A stretch of 64,000 nucleotides of DNA from Gammaproteobacteria bacterium. GTDB lineage: Bacteria > Pseudomonadota > Gammaproteobacteria > Francisellales > CACEW01. Below the pieces are notes generated by a model that saw nothing but the letters and a program-made list of their open reading frames with translations, was not told the origin of the DNA and did not search any database. This document shows, in pieces, positions 32,433 through 43,113 of the stretch. Both the position numbers and the translations under genes were made by a program. The stretch spans positions 124,001 through 188,000 of the forward strand of contig JAUSAW010000018.1 in the NCBI GenBank assembly GCA_030652335.1, in the 5' to 3' direction. Each line of letters begins with the position of its first letter. Within the stretch, counting starts at the first letter, position 1.

Positions 32433-33677
32433 TTAGATAAGCGACTTACCGGTGCGATCTCGCGTAAAAATTAAAATAATAAAACTTAGAGCAGCCAAAC
32501 CTGAAAGCACCGTAGATACTAGCATTGCACGCTGCGTATGGTTTATTAAAATGCTTAAAAACATTGGAAAAAACGCGGCGATGGTATAGCTAAAATTGTA
32601 ACTAACCGCGACCCCAGTGTAACGAATTTTTGTTACAAAAATCTCCGCCAACATGCTTGGATAGGAGGCAATTAAGCATGAAATTAGCATTTGATACAGA
32701 ATCATAAAGGCCAAAAGCGAATGAAATGTTCCAAGCAGAAGCATTTTAAAGAGCAAAGATAAAAATAATATCGCTACTAATGAAGCAGTAATCATTAGAA
32801 ATTTTCTGCCGACATAATCAGATAGATATCCAAATACTAATAACATTATTACTGAACCTATTAAGCTAATCGTCATCGCCGAATAAATATCAGCAAGATG
32901 ATAAGCAAAATAATGATTTAAGTAGACCGGGAAAAATAGAGCAGAAATAATTAAACAGGCCGGAAATAAAATAATGCCGATGCATTGCAATAAAGCTAGC
33001 TTATGTTTGCGAAATAATTCTGCTATCGGCATATGCACAGCGGGCGGCTGACTGGTAAATAAAGCCGTCTCTACTGCCTTACGTCGCAGTATATAACCCA
33101 CTATTGCCAATAATCCGCCCAGCAAAAAAGGGATCCTCCAAGCGTAGGCTAAAATTTGATGCTCGGTAAAATGCTTAGCCAATCCAAGATTTACCCAGGA
33201 ACTTAATACCGCCCCCACCGCTATCCCACTCATCAATAGACCTAAATATTTACCGCGTTTTTGGGCATGGGCATGTTCGGACAGGAAAGTAATAGCACCT
33301 GGTATTTCAGCGCCTTGAGAGAGACCCTGCAACAATCGCATCGCTACCAATAAAATGGGACTTACCATTCCCACCATTTTAAAGGGTGGTAATAATCCAA
33401 TGGCAAAAGTTGAAATGCTCATTAATAAAATCGAGGTCAAAAACGCTTTTTTGCGGCCATAGCAATCTGCAAAATGCCCAAATAGGATTCCTCCCAATGG
33501 CCTAACCACATAAGCGGCGGCAAATATTCCAAGTATAAGAATAAGGTTCAAACTCTTATCTTTGGCTGGAAAGAAAATTTCAGTTAAGAATGGAGCCAAC
33601 ATAATATAGATAACGAAATCATAATATTCTAAGCCTGAACCTATGCTGCACAGTAAGGCGGTTTTCCAGGTTTTCAT
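32433..33677 (-). CDS. MFS metabolite:H+ symporter (ProP/KgtP-type)
   Basis: 414 aa with 12 helices. The N-terminus SIGSGLEYYDFVIYIMLAPFLTEIFFP and the helix 2-3 motif RPLGGILFGHFADCYGRKKAFLTSILLM are diagnostic for the MHS family (proline/betaine, 2-oxoglutarate, citrate symporters). LLQGLSQGAEIPGAITFLSEHA matches motif B. The substrate is probably an osmolyte or organic acid. The start overlaps the msrB stop (ATGA at 33674-33677), so the two are cotranscribed. Confidence 0.88.
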   Translation of the reverse strand: MKTWKTALLCSIGSGLEYYDFVIYIMLAPFLTEIFFPAKDKSLNLILILGIFAAAYVVRPLGGILFGHFADCYGRKKAFLTSILLMSISTFAIGLLPPFKMVGMVSPILLVAMRLLQGLSQGAEIPGAITFLSEHAHAQKRGKYLGLLMSGIAVGAVLSSWVNLGLAKHFTEHQILAYAWRIPFLLGGLLAIVGYILRRKAVETALFTSQPPAVHMPIAELFRKHKLALLQCIGIILFPACLIISALFFPVYLNHYFAYHLADIYSAMTISLIGSVIMLLVFGYLSDYVGRKFLMITASLVAILFLSLLFKMLLLGTFHSLLAFMILYQMLISCLIASYPSMLAEIFVTKIRYTGVAVSYNFSYTIAAFFPMFLSILINHTQRAMLVSTVLSGLAALSFIILIFTRDRTGKSLI

Positions 33678-34060
33678 TTCGGGATAAAATCCAGGGCAGC
33701 TGAATTAATACAAAATCGAAGTCCGGTAGGCTCAGGTCCATCTTCAAATATATGTCCGAGGTGCGCATCGCATTTATTGCATCGCGCTTCCATACGCAGC
33801 ATGCCCGCGCTAGTATCGGCCATGCCTTTTACCGCTTCATCTGAAATAGGAGCATAGAAACTTGGCCAACCGGATTTGGAATCGTATTTGGTAGTGGAAC
33901 TAAATAGAGGGGCATTGCAACAGACGCATTGATAAATGCCCGCCTCAAAATGTTTATTGTATTCGCCGGTATGAGGCGCTTCGGTATCACCACACCGGCA
34001 AATCCGATATTGCTCTGGGGTCAGTAAATTTTTCCACTTTGGATCGGTTTGATTATCCAT
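33674..34060 (-). CDS. msrB: Peptide-methionine (R)-S-oxide reductase
   Basis: Repairs methionine-R-sulfoxide in proteins. 128 aa from ATG 34060 (MDNQTDPKWKNLLTPEQYRICR); an in-frame ATG at 34090 is also possible because neither has a strong ribosome binding site. The zinc site is CVCC plus CNKC, and the catalytic Cys is in LRFCINSAAL. GEYNKHFEAGIYQC and SKSGWPSFYAPI are family signatures. Cytosolic, no signal peptide. It is coupled by overlap to the downstream MHS transporter. Confidence 0.94.
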   Translation of the reverse strand: MDNQTDPKWKNLLTPEQYRICRCGDTEAPHTGEYNKHFEAGIYQCVCCNAPLFSSTTKYDSKSGWPSFYAPISDEAVKGMADTSAGMLRMEARCNKCDAHLGHIFEDGPEPTGLRFCINSAALDFIPK

Positions 34061-34229
34061 TTTGATCTCAACTATTTGAACACTGGTCATTAGAATACCA
34101 ATCTTCTCTTAAGATGCAATACTCCATGGGTTTAATGCGGCGCCCAAAGTGAATTTGGGCTTGCATTAAGGGGAAAGAATCGCAATTATCTCCCCTTAAA
34201 ATCCTCTCATCGCGTTAAGAAATCCCAGT

Positions 34230-34280
34230 AAAAACGGGGATCTAGGAAAAGCTAGATTCCCGCCTGCGCGGGAATGACAG
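34230..34280. repeat. Dispersed REP-like repeat between msrB and parE
   Basis: ATTCCCGCCTGCGCGGGAAT palindrome with a GATGACA-type right end, preceded by a related GGGGATCTAGG. The 29-bp core (34251-34279) is 27/29 identical to 9675-9703. It may end parE transcription. Confidence 0.75.
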
Positions 34281-34287
34281 AATCAAT

Positions 34288-36216
<1,929 letters not shown>

Positions 36217-36226
36217 TCACTTAATG

Positions 36227-37693
36227 TTAAGAATGGGTGGGTACTTTGTTTTCATCATTAGTGCTTATCGCTTCCAATAATAGCAGAGCCTGCTGTAACT
36301 GGTAGTCACGATAAAGTAGCGGCTTCTGTATATCTTTCTTTTTAGGACCCAGCAATTGCCTCATTAGGCTCTTATCACTTTCTGGCGCGGCGGGCGCTTT
36401 TTCAACCGTACTGCTTTGTACCGCTCCTAAATGATCGGGGAAGTCCGCTTCACGCACAATAAAGCTATTATCCGGCTTAACGCTGCTTGGAATTTGTAAG
36501 TCTGAAATAAGGATATCAGGTTTAATGCCTAAGGCCTGAATAGTACGACCCGATGGAGTGTAATAGCGAGCTGTCGTTAATTTAATCGCCGTTTTTCCAT
36601 CTTGCAAAGGGAACACCGTCTGCACAGAACCCTTACCAAATGAGCGCTGGCCCACGATTAGGGCGCGATGATAATCCTGCAAAGCGCCTGCCACGATTTC
36701 AGCGGCAGAAGCGGTGCCTCCATTGATAAGCACTACCATAGGTACGCCATGCGTTAAATCTGTGCCGGTTGCATAGCCTGTAAAATCGGCCTCTTTTATC
36801 CGGCCTTTGGTATACACTACTTTTTTACCATACGGTAAATCGGCTGAATTTAAGAAGTCGCTAGCCAAATCCACCGAAGCTTGTACTACCCCGCCGGGAT
36901 TATTGCGCAAATCTAAAATCACACCCTTTAGATGACCATGCGTTTGTTTCTCTAAACTTGCTATCGCCTTAGCCACATCTTTACCGGTATTAATTTGGAA
37001 GCTGGCCACGCGGATATAACCATAATCCGAATCCATCACTTCGCTACGTACATTCACTAATTTAATATCGCTGCGAACCAGGGTAATCACTAAGGGCTTA
37101 TCGGCACCCTTTCTAAATATAGTTAAGGTGACTTTCTCGCCCTTTTTACCGCGCAACATCATAATCGCCTGATTGGCACTTAAGCCTTGCACAGGAGTAT
37201 CGTTAATTCTAACGATCATATCGCCCGATTTAATGCCGGCTTTAGCCGCAGGCGATCCATCGAGGGGGCTAATGACTTCCAGGGCCGGCCCGGTCATATC
37301 GATTTCAACTCCTATACCACAAAACTGACCTTCGGTCATGGCTTGCAAATCACGGAAATCTTGCTCATCTAAGTAAGCGGAATGCGGGTCTAAATTGCTT
37401 AACATGCCTGAAATAGCATTATTGATAATGACCTGATTGCTCACTTTATCGACGTAAAAATCTTGCACTGCCTCTAAGGCTGCACCAAAACGCTCAAGGT
37501 CTGCCTGAGATAAGGGACCGTTAGTATCGGCCACAGGAGGCGCAGAGGCTTTAATCGGCTTGGTTATAACGGGCGCATCGGCAAGGGTTTTACTTACGGC
37601 CGAGGTTGGAGCATCAGCCGTTGGTGGCGTGATGGCAAATGCATTGCAGCTTAAGCCTATTATTACCGCCATACTTAATATTAACTTATTCAT
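36227..37693 (-). CDS. S41-family C-terminal processing peptidase with PDZ domain
   Basis: 488 aa. A signal peptide (MNKLILSMAVIIGLSCNAFA) directs it to the periplasm. After a Pro/Ala-rich linker comes the N-terminal S41 region (FGAALEAVQDFYVDKVSNQVIINNAISGMLSNLDPHSAYLD), then a PDZ domain (about 120-190) and the protease core with the nucleophile Ser in NGGTASAAEIVAG and the general-base Lys in RSFGKGSVQTVFPL. It belongs to the CtpA/CtpB subgroup (about 450 aa) rather than the larger Prc. It probably trims C-termini of envelope proteins or peptidoglycan hydrolases. It lies upstream of parE on the same strand. Confidence 0.92.
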   Translation of the reverse strand: MNKLILSMAVIIGLSCNAFAITPPTADAPTSAVSKTLADAPVITKPIKASAPPVADTNGPLSQADLERFGAALEAVQDFYVDKVSNQVIINNAISGMLSNLDPHSAYLDEQDFRDLQAMTEGQFCGIGVEIDMTGPALEVISPLDGSPAAKAGIKSGDMIVRINDTPVQGLSANQAIMMLRGKKGEKVTLTIFRKGADKPLVITLVRSDIKLVNVRSEVMDSDYGYIRVASFQINTGKDVAKAIASLEKQTHGHLKGVILDLRNNPGGVVQASVDLASDFLNSADLPYGKKVVYTKGRIKEADFTGYATGTDLTHGVPMVVLINGGTASAAEIVAGALQDYHRALIVGQRSFGKGSVQTVFPLQDGKTAIKLTTARYYTPSGRTIQALGIKPDILISDLQIPSSVKPDNSFIVREADFPDHLGAVQSSTVEKAPAAPESDKSLMRQLLGPKKKDIQKPLLYRDYQLQQALLLLEAISTNDENKVPTHS

Positions 37694-37849
37694 TCCATTT
37701 CAATCCTATAAATAAACCTATCGCTCGCGCATATAAACTATCGTTCCCGCACTGGCAGGAATATGGGTGATAAGTGGATTATACGGCTCCCGATTTCGCG
37801 AGAAGAACCCTAATAGAGTAGCATACCTCAACCCATAACGCTGAAAAAA

Positions 37850-39394
37850 TTACTGCGGAGTAAAAATAACCTTGCCGGTCATTTCAGCTGGTATTTTAAG
37901 CCCCATTAAATGCAATAAAGTAGGCGCTACATCCGATAAAGATCCATCCTGCACTAACACTTTAGCGGCTCTTCCGACGTAAATTAAAGGCACGGGCTCG
38001 CTAGTATGAGCAGTATGGGCTTGCCCGGTGTGCACGTCTCGCATTTTTTCAGCATTGCCATGATCGGCGGTAATTAAAGCTTCGCCTCCCACAGCCTGCA
38101 AAGCCTCGACCACTCGTTTTAAACATTCATCCAAGGTTTCGATCGCCTTAACCGTGGCGGCAAAATTACCGGTATGCCCGACCATATCGGCATTGGCATA
38201 ATTGCAGACGATGACGTCATATTTTTGACTGGCAATCGCCTCGACTAAATTATCGGTCAGTAAATGCGCGCTCATTTCCGGTTGTAAATCATAGGTGGCG
38301 ACTTTAGGGGAAGGAATTAGCACTCGGTTTTCGCCAGGATAAGCCGCCTCCACCCCGCCATTAAAAAAGAAAGTGACGTGTGCATATTTCTCGGTCTCTG
38401 CTATGCGCAATTGCGTTAAACCTAAATCCGATAGATATTCGCCCAAGGTATTTTTTAGCGATTGAGGGCCATACGCAATAGTAGCCGGTAAACCTGCCTC
38501 ATATTCGGTCAAAGTTACAAATTCAGCTAAGGTAATTCGATCTGGGCGTGCAAAGGCCGTAAAACTGTCATCAACAAAAGCATGGCTTAATTGACGCGCT
38601 CGATCGGATCGATAATTCATAAAGATAAGGGCATCGCCGTCTTCGATCGTGCCTGGTGATTCAGTGGTAGCCCCGATTCTAGTGGGCTTAACAAACTCAT
38701 CGTTTTCACCGCGAGCATAGGCCATATCTAAACCTTGAACAGCCGTAAGAGCATGGTAGTCGGCCTGGCCTTTGGTTAATAACGCATAAGCCAGCTCGAC
38801 TCTATCCCAACGCTGATCTCTATCCATAGCATAATAACGACCGACGATCGAAGCAACTCTACCGACCTGAAGCGAGCTTAATAAAGCCTCCATATCGAGT
38901 AAAGATTGTTGGGCGCTTTTTGGAGGCGTATCGCGACCGTCTAAAAAAGCATGGACCATTACTTTTGTGGCACCACGCCCCGCCGCTAATTTTACCATGG
39001 CTTGAATATGTAGTTCTTGGCTATGCACCCCGCCAGGTGAGAGCAAACCCATAATATGTAAAGTCTTACCGGAAGCCACTGTGGAATCAACTGCTTGAGT
39101 TAATACCGGGTTTTTGAAAAACTCACCCTCGGCAATCTCTTTATCCAAACGGGTTAAATCCTGATATACCACTCGGCCCGAACCTAAATTGACATGACCT
39201 ACTTCAGAGTTGCCCATTTGTTTATCGGGCAGACCGACATCACAGCCTGAGCCGGAAATTAAGGTATGTGCGTAATCTTGCCATAGCGAATCCCACATGG
39301 GTTTATGAGCGGCTGCGATGGCGTTAAATTCTTTATTATCGCTATAACCAAAACCATCTAATACTATTAAAACAAAAGGTTTACTTTTCTGCAC
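37850..39394 (-). CDS. gpmI: 2,3-bisphosphoglycerate-independent phosphoglycerate mutase
   Basis: Interconverts 3- and 2-phosphoglycerate using two Mn ions. I prefer the GTG start at 39394 ([16 protein letters not shown]), behind GGGAG, giving 514 aa as in E. coli; an in-frame ATG at 39412 has poorer support. LDGFG (metal Asp), [15 protein letters not shown] (catalytic Ser), [43 protein letters not shown] and [11 protein letters not shown] are all present. It is monocistronic, divergent from the pcm-like gene. Confidence 0.96.
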   Translation of the reverse strand: MQKSKPFVLIVLDGFGYSDNKEFNAIAAAHKPMWDSLWQDYAHTLISGSGCDVGLPDKQMGNSEVGHVNLGSGRVVYQDLTRLDKEIAEGEFFKNPVLTQAVDSTVASGKTLHIMGLLSPGGVHSQELHIQAMVKLAAGRGATKVMVHAFLDGRDTPPKSAQQSLLDMEALLSSLQVGRVASIVGRYYAMDRDQRWDRVELAYALLTKGQADYHALTAVQGLDMAYARGENDEFVKPTRIGATTESPGTIEDGDALIFMNYRSDRARQLSHAFVDDSFTAFARPDRITLAEFVTLTEYEAGLPATIAYGPQSLKNTLGEYLSDLGLTQLRIAETEKYAHVTFFFNGGVEAAYPGENRVLIPSPKVATYDLQPEMSAHLLTDNLVEAIASQKYDVIVCNYANADMVGHTGNFAATVKAIETLDECLKRVVEALQAVGGEALITADHGNAEKMRDVHTGQAHTAHTSEPVPLIYVGRAAKVLVQDGSLSDVAPTLLHLMGLKIPAEMTGKVIFTPQ

Positions 39395-39543
39395 GCCACT
39401 CTCCCAAAGCATTCATCGCTGCGCAGAGTTTAGCAGATTTCAACAGCACTTCACCACTTCAATTATTTCTATATACTATACTGCGCTTATGCTATTATTG
39501 GGCGCGAGAAAATGATAAATCGATGGCAAGGGATAAATGGTTT

Positions 39544-40197
39544 ATGAATACTGAACAAGCTCGTTTAAACATGATTAAGCAACAGATTCGCACCTGGGAT
39601 GTCACTGACTATAAAGTGCTAGAAGCCTTTTCGGCCGTGCCGCGCGAAGAGTTTGTCGACCCTGCCTTTCGCGACTTAGCGTTTAGCGATACAAATTTGG
39701 CGCTAGGCCATAATGAAATTATGCTTTCACCTATAATTGAAGGCAAAATGCTACAAGCTTTAGAAATACAGCCCCATGAAACCGTTTTAGAGATCGGCAC
39801 CGGCAGCGGCTATTTTACCGCCCTATTGGCCCAGTTCGCCAAACACGTATATAGCGTCGAGTTTTATTCCGACCTATCGCAAAATGCCGCCCAGCATTTA
39901 AAAAACCGCCGCATTACTAATGTTAGCTTGGAAATCGGTAATGCCGCTCGTGGCTGGAACTTCCATAAAGATAAAGTCGACGTGTTAGTAATCACCGGCT
40001 CCCTGCCCTTTTTACCAGAGAGTTTTAAATCCTGTTTAAAAGAAAGCGGCCGATTAATGGCAATTTTGGGCGATTCGCCTAATATGGAAGTAACTTTAAT
40101 TAAAAAACAGCCTAATGGCTGGGTAGCAACGCCGCTATTTGAAACCGTAGCGCCGGCACTACTGTATGCTCAACAACCTGAACGATTTGTCTTTTAA
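39544..40197 (+). CDS. Protein-L-isoaspartate O-methyltransferase family protein
   Basis: 217 aa from ATG 39544 (MNTEQARLNMIKQQIRTWDV); an ATG at 39523 is possible but has no ribosome binding site. The SAM motif is VLEIGTGSGYFTALLA. The N-terminal region PREEFVDPAFRDLAFSDTNLALGHNEIMLSP...MLQALEI follows the PCMT pattern, but the usual SQP triplet is replaced by LSP, so repair activity on isoaspartate is uncertain. Its position directly before tolC is conserved in several gammaproteobacteria. The stop and the tolC start are 10 bp apart, so they form one operon. Confidence 0.85.
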   Translation: MNTEQARLNMIKQQIRTWDVTDYKVLEAFSAVPREEFVDPAFRDLAFSDTNLALGHNEIMLSPIIEGKMLQALEIQPHETVLEIGTGSGYFTALLAQFAKHVYSVEFYSDLSQNAAQHLKNRRITNVSLEIGNAARGWNFHKDKVDVLVITGSLPFLPESFKSCLKESGRLMAILGDSPNMEVTLIKKQPNGWVATPLFETVAPALLYAQQPERFVF

Positions 40198-40207
40198 GGA
40201 AGTAGCG

Positions 40208-41554
40208 ATGATAAAACCGATAGTACTAGCATTAATCACCTCTCTAGGCTTGAGCTATGCCCTTACCGGCCATGCCACCGACTTGATTGAAATATACCAA
40301 CAAGCCGCTGCTCATAATGCTACCTATCAATCGGCGATGTCGACCTATCAGGCTGCAAAATATGGCGTGCCCATTAGCCGCGCGGCTTTATTGCCCGCTG
40401 TATCCCTAACCGCCAATACCACCTCTAATTACAAAAACCCTAACGACCCTACTCGTTACAACAGTAATGGCTATACCCTGACCTTAACCCAGCCTATCTT
40501 TAACTGGGGATCATGGAAAGCTTATACTCAAGCCGAATATACCTTAAAACTGGCTGCGATTACTTATGCCCAAGCTCAGCAAACCTTAGTTATGAGCGTA
40601 GCCAATGCTTATTTTGCGGTACTAGAAGCTCAAGACCAACTTCGTTATGCTGAAAAAAATGAGGCCTCTTTAAAACAACAGATGAATCAAACCGACGAGC
40701 AGTATAAGGTCGGCTTAAAGGCCCTAACAGACGTGGAGTCCACTCGCGCCAGCTACGAGACAGCTATCGCCTCCACAGTAGCCGCCGAAAATTCACTACA
40801 AAATTCCATGGAAGCGCTAATGGTGGTAACCGGTAGACCCGAAAGCCATTTAAGCCCATTGGAAGCGAACTTTCCCCTCATTAAACCTCAGCCTGATAAT
40901 TCCGACACCTGGGTCCAATTTGGCTTAGAACATAACCTGGCTTTAGCGTCGGCTAATTTAACCGCGCAAATCCAAAAACTCGGCATCGATATCGCTAAAG
41001 CCGGCACGGCCGTCAGCCCTGGCTATTTACCTACCCTGACAGGCACAGGCACATATGGTTCTGCTAAAGATAATAGCAATACCAATGGTAATGTCACCAC
41101 AGGCACCGCCTCGATCGGAATAAACTGGCAACTCTTTAATGGTGGCCAAACCTATGCCACCGTCAAACAAGCCGACTATAACTATCAAGCCGATGCAGCA
41201 ACCCTAGAGGCTACAAGACGCAGCACCATAAGCAATGTCCGCCAATCTTATTTAAATATTTTATCGGATATTAGTCAGGTTCAAGCTTTAAACCAAGCCG
41301 TTATTTCAGGTGAGAGCTCTTTAAATGCGACCAGACAAGCCTATTTGGTCGGTGCTCGCACCATCGTGGATGTATTAACCCAGCAAAGTGATTTATTTGA
41401 CAGCCAGCAGCAATATGCCGAAGCCGTTTACAATTATATTACTGACAGCTTAAACCTAAAGCTAAATGCGGGAACCATCAGCGAGCAAGATATCGCCGCC
41501 ATTAATCAATGGTTGGTTCAGCCACATTCTGTTGCTAAAAGACCCGTCCAATAG
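40208..41554 (+). CDS. tolC: TolC-family outer-membrane efflux channel
   Basis: 448 aa from ATG 40208 (MIKPIVLALITSLGLSYALTGHA signal) with AAGGA upstream. It has two OEP repeats of long coiled helices (about 30-225 and 240-440; DLIEIYQQAAAHNATYQSAMSTYQAAKYGVPISRAALLPAVSL and LALASANLTAQIQKLGIDIAKAGTAVSPGYLPTLTGTGTYG), with beta-barrel strands in between. The protein forms the trimeric exit duct for type I secretion and RND/ABC pumps. It lies between the pcm-like gene and the SIS-domain gene, overlapping the latter by one base. Confidence 0.92.
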   Translation: MIKPIVLALITSLGLSYALTGHATDLIEIYQQAAAHNATYQSAMSTYQAAKYGVPISRAALLPAVSLTANTTSNYKNPNDPTRYNSNGYTLTLTQPIFNWGSWKAYTQAEYTLKLAAITYAQAQQTLVMSVANAYFAVLEAQDQLRYAEKNEASLKQQMNQTDEQYKVGLKALTDVESTRASYETAIASTVAAENSLQNSMEALMVVTGRPESHLSPLEANFPLIKPQPDNSDTWVQFGLEHNLALASANLTAQIQKLGIDIAKAGTAVSPGYLPTLTGTGTYGSAKDNSNTNGNVTTGTASIGINWQLFNGGQTYATVKQADYNYQADAATLEATRRSTISNVRQSYLNILSDISQVQALNQAVISGESSLNATRQAYLVGARTIVDVLTQQSDLFDSQQQYAEAVYNYITDSLNLKLNAGTISEQDIAAINQWLVQPHSVAKRPVQ

Positions 41555-43113
41555 TGTCGGGGCAAAGCGACAGCGAAATGCAGGCGGCTTTTTGGCTAAA
41601 CCATGATCGCTTTTTAAAAAACGCCCTGATTACCGAGCAGCCCCACCCTGAAACTACCGAGCTGTCTCACCTAGCTCAAACTGATTTGCCTAGCGCTATT
41701 AGCCTATTATTAAAGATCGATATCGCCGTCGTTCAAAAACTTCAATCCTACTCGAGTGAACTCGAAGCCTTACATAAGGCTATCCATCAAACGCTTAAGG
41801 CTGGTCACAAAGTGTTTATCGCCGGTTGCGGAGCTAGTGGCAGATTGGCGGCTAGCTTAGAATATTGCTGGCGCAAACAATATCCCGACAATACCAAGCA
41901 AGTAGTGAGCATTATTGCCGGTGGCGATGCTGCACTTATTCGTTCCATAGAACGCTGTGAAGACTATCCTGAATATGGCATTAAGCAACTGCGGCAGCAA
42001 GGCTTTAGTGAAAACGATTTATTGATTAGCTCTGCGGCTGGCGGCGAATCGCCTTTTATTTTAGGTGCCACAGATTATGCTGCTGGCTTTAGCCATCAAA
42101 AACCTTGGCTGTTATATTGCAACCCTAATGAGGCCTTATTGGGACGTAATCCTAAGCATCCTATTAGCAATCCTAATGTTCGAGGCCTCTATCTAGAAAC
42201 GGGCCCCATGGCATTAACTGGCTCGACCCGGATGCAGACCACCACCATGATGTTGCTTTGCATAGGATTGGCCCTGTTTTACTCAGAATCAGAAATACCA
42301 CTAGCCTTAGAGACATTGCTTACTAGTTTGAAAACGCTCGATCTGACTGGAATAGCGCCATTAATAGAGGCTGAAGCCAGCTGTTATCAAAATCATCAGA
42401 CTATGCTCTATAAAACCAGCGCCGAAAATGGCTTAACCATACTTAACGATACAACCGAGCGCTCGCCCACCTTTAATTTATTGCCCTTTGAAAACCAACG
42501 TGACCAGCCCATCAAACCGGCCTGGTGCTATGTCAATATAATCGGCACGCATACGGCGGCCGAAAGTTGGCGGGCTTTAGTAAACCGTGAGGTTATGGCC
42601 CTAAATTGGCCTGAGCTTCCCGCCACCGAATTAGGCAATTTGCTAGGCTTTGATTTAAGCGATGATTATACCGCGAGTAGACAATCGGCCTATAGCCTAT
42701 CGATCCTGCCTAGCAAATCAGGCTTTGAATTTGTATTGTCGGGGCTTACGTCGCATCGATTTGAATTAGCCCTGCCAGGCTTGAATTTTTTCCAACAGCA
42801 GATCGTTTTAAAGCTAACCTTAAATAACCTATCCACCTTAGTAATGGGAAGACTGGGATTCTATCGTGGTAACTTAATGACCTCGCTATATCCAAGCAAC
42901 CACAAATTAATCGATAGAGCGATACGTTACACCCGCTATCGCTATCAACAGCAGACTGGAACTGAATTGCCTTACAAGGAAGTCGCCGATGCGGTATTTG
43001 CAGAGATGCAAAACTTACAGCCTGGCGAATCGATCGTAGATAAATCCCTCGCCAGTCTTAAAGCTAAGCTTAAGCTCTATACTCTCAATCTGTTATCCCA
43101 GCGCCAGCAATAG
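41554..43113 (+). CDS. Long MurQ/glucokinase-regulatory-protein-like SIS protein
   Basis: 519 aa. The first SIS domain (about 60-270) follows MurQ (N-acetylmuramic acid 6-phosphate etherase): TEQPHPETTELSHLAQTDLPSAI, FIAGCGASGRLAASLE, IIAGGDAALIRSIERCEDYPEYG, ISSAAGGESPFILGATDYA, GPMALTGSTRMQ. Bacterial MurQ is about 300 aa; the extra 250 residues suggest a second SIS-like half as in eukaryotic GKRP. Activity could be cleavage of MurNAc-6P to GlcNAc-6P and lactate, or sugar-phosphate sensing. Start is GTG 41554, overlapping the tolC stop by one base, without a clear ribosome binding site; ATG 41578 is an alternative. The 3' end overlaps the convergent gene by 29 bases. Confidence 0.8.
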   Translation: MSGQSDSEMQAAFWLNHDRFLKNALITEQPHPETTELSHLAQTDLPSAISLLLKIDIAVVQKLQSYSSELEALHKAIHQTLKAGHKVFIAGCGASGRLAASLEYCWRKQYPDNTKQVVSIIAGGDAALIRSIERCEDYPEYGIKQLRQQGFSENDLLISSAAGGESPFILGATDYAAGFSHQKPWLLYCNPNEALLGRNPKHPISNPNVRGLYLETGPMALTGSTRMQTTTMMLLCIGLALFYSESEIPLALETLLTSLKTLDLTGIAPLIEAEASCYQNHQTMLYKTSAENGLTILNDTTERSPTFNLLPFENQRDQPIKPAWCYVNIIGTHTAAESWRALVNREVMALNWPELPATELGNLLGFDLSDDYTASRQSAYSLSILPSKSGFEFVLSGLTSHRFELALPGLNFFQQQIVLKLTLNNLSTLVMGRLGFYRGNLMTSLYPSNHKLIDRAIRYTRYRYQQQTGTELPYKEVADAVFAEMQNLQPGESIVDKSLASLKAKLKLYTLNLLSQRQQ

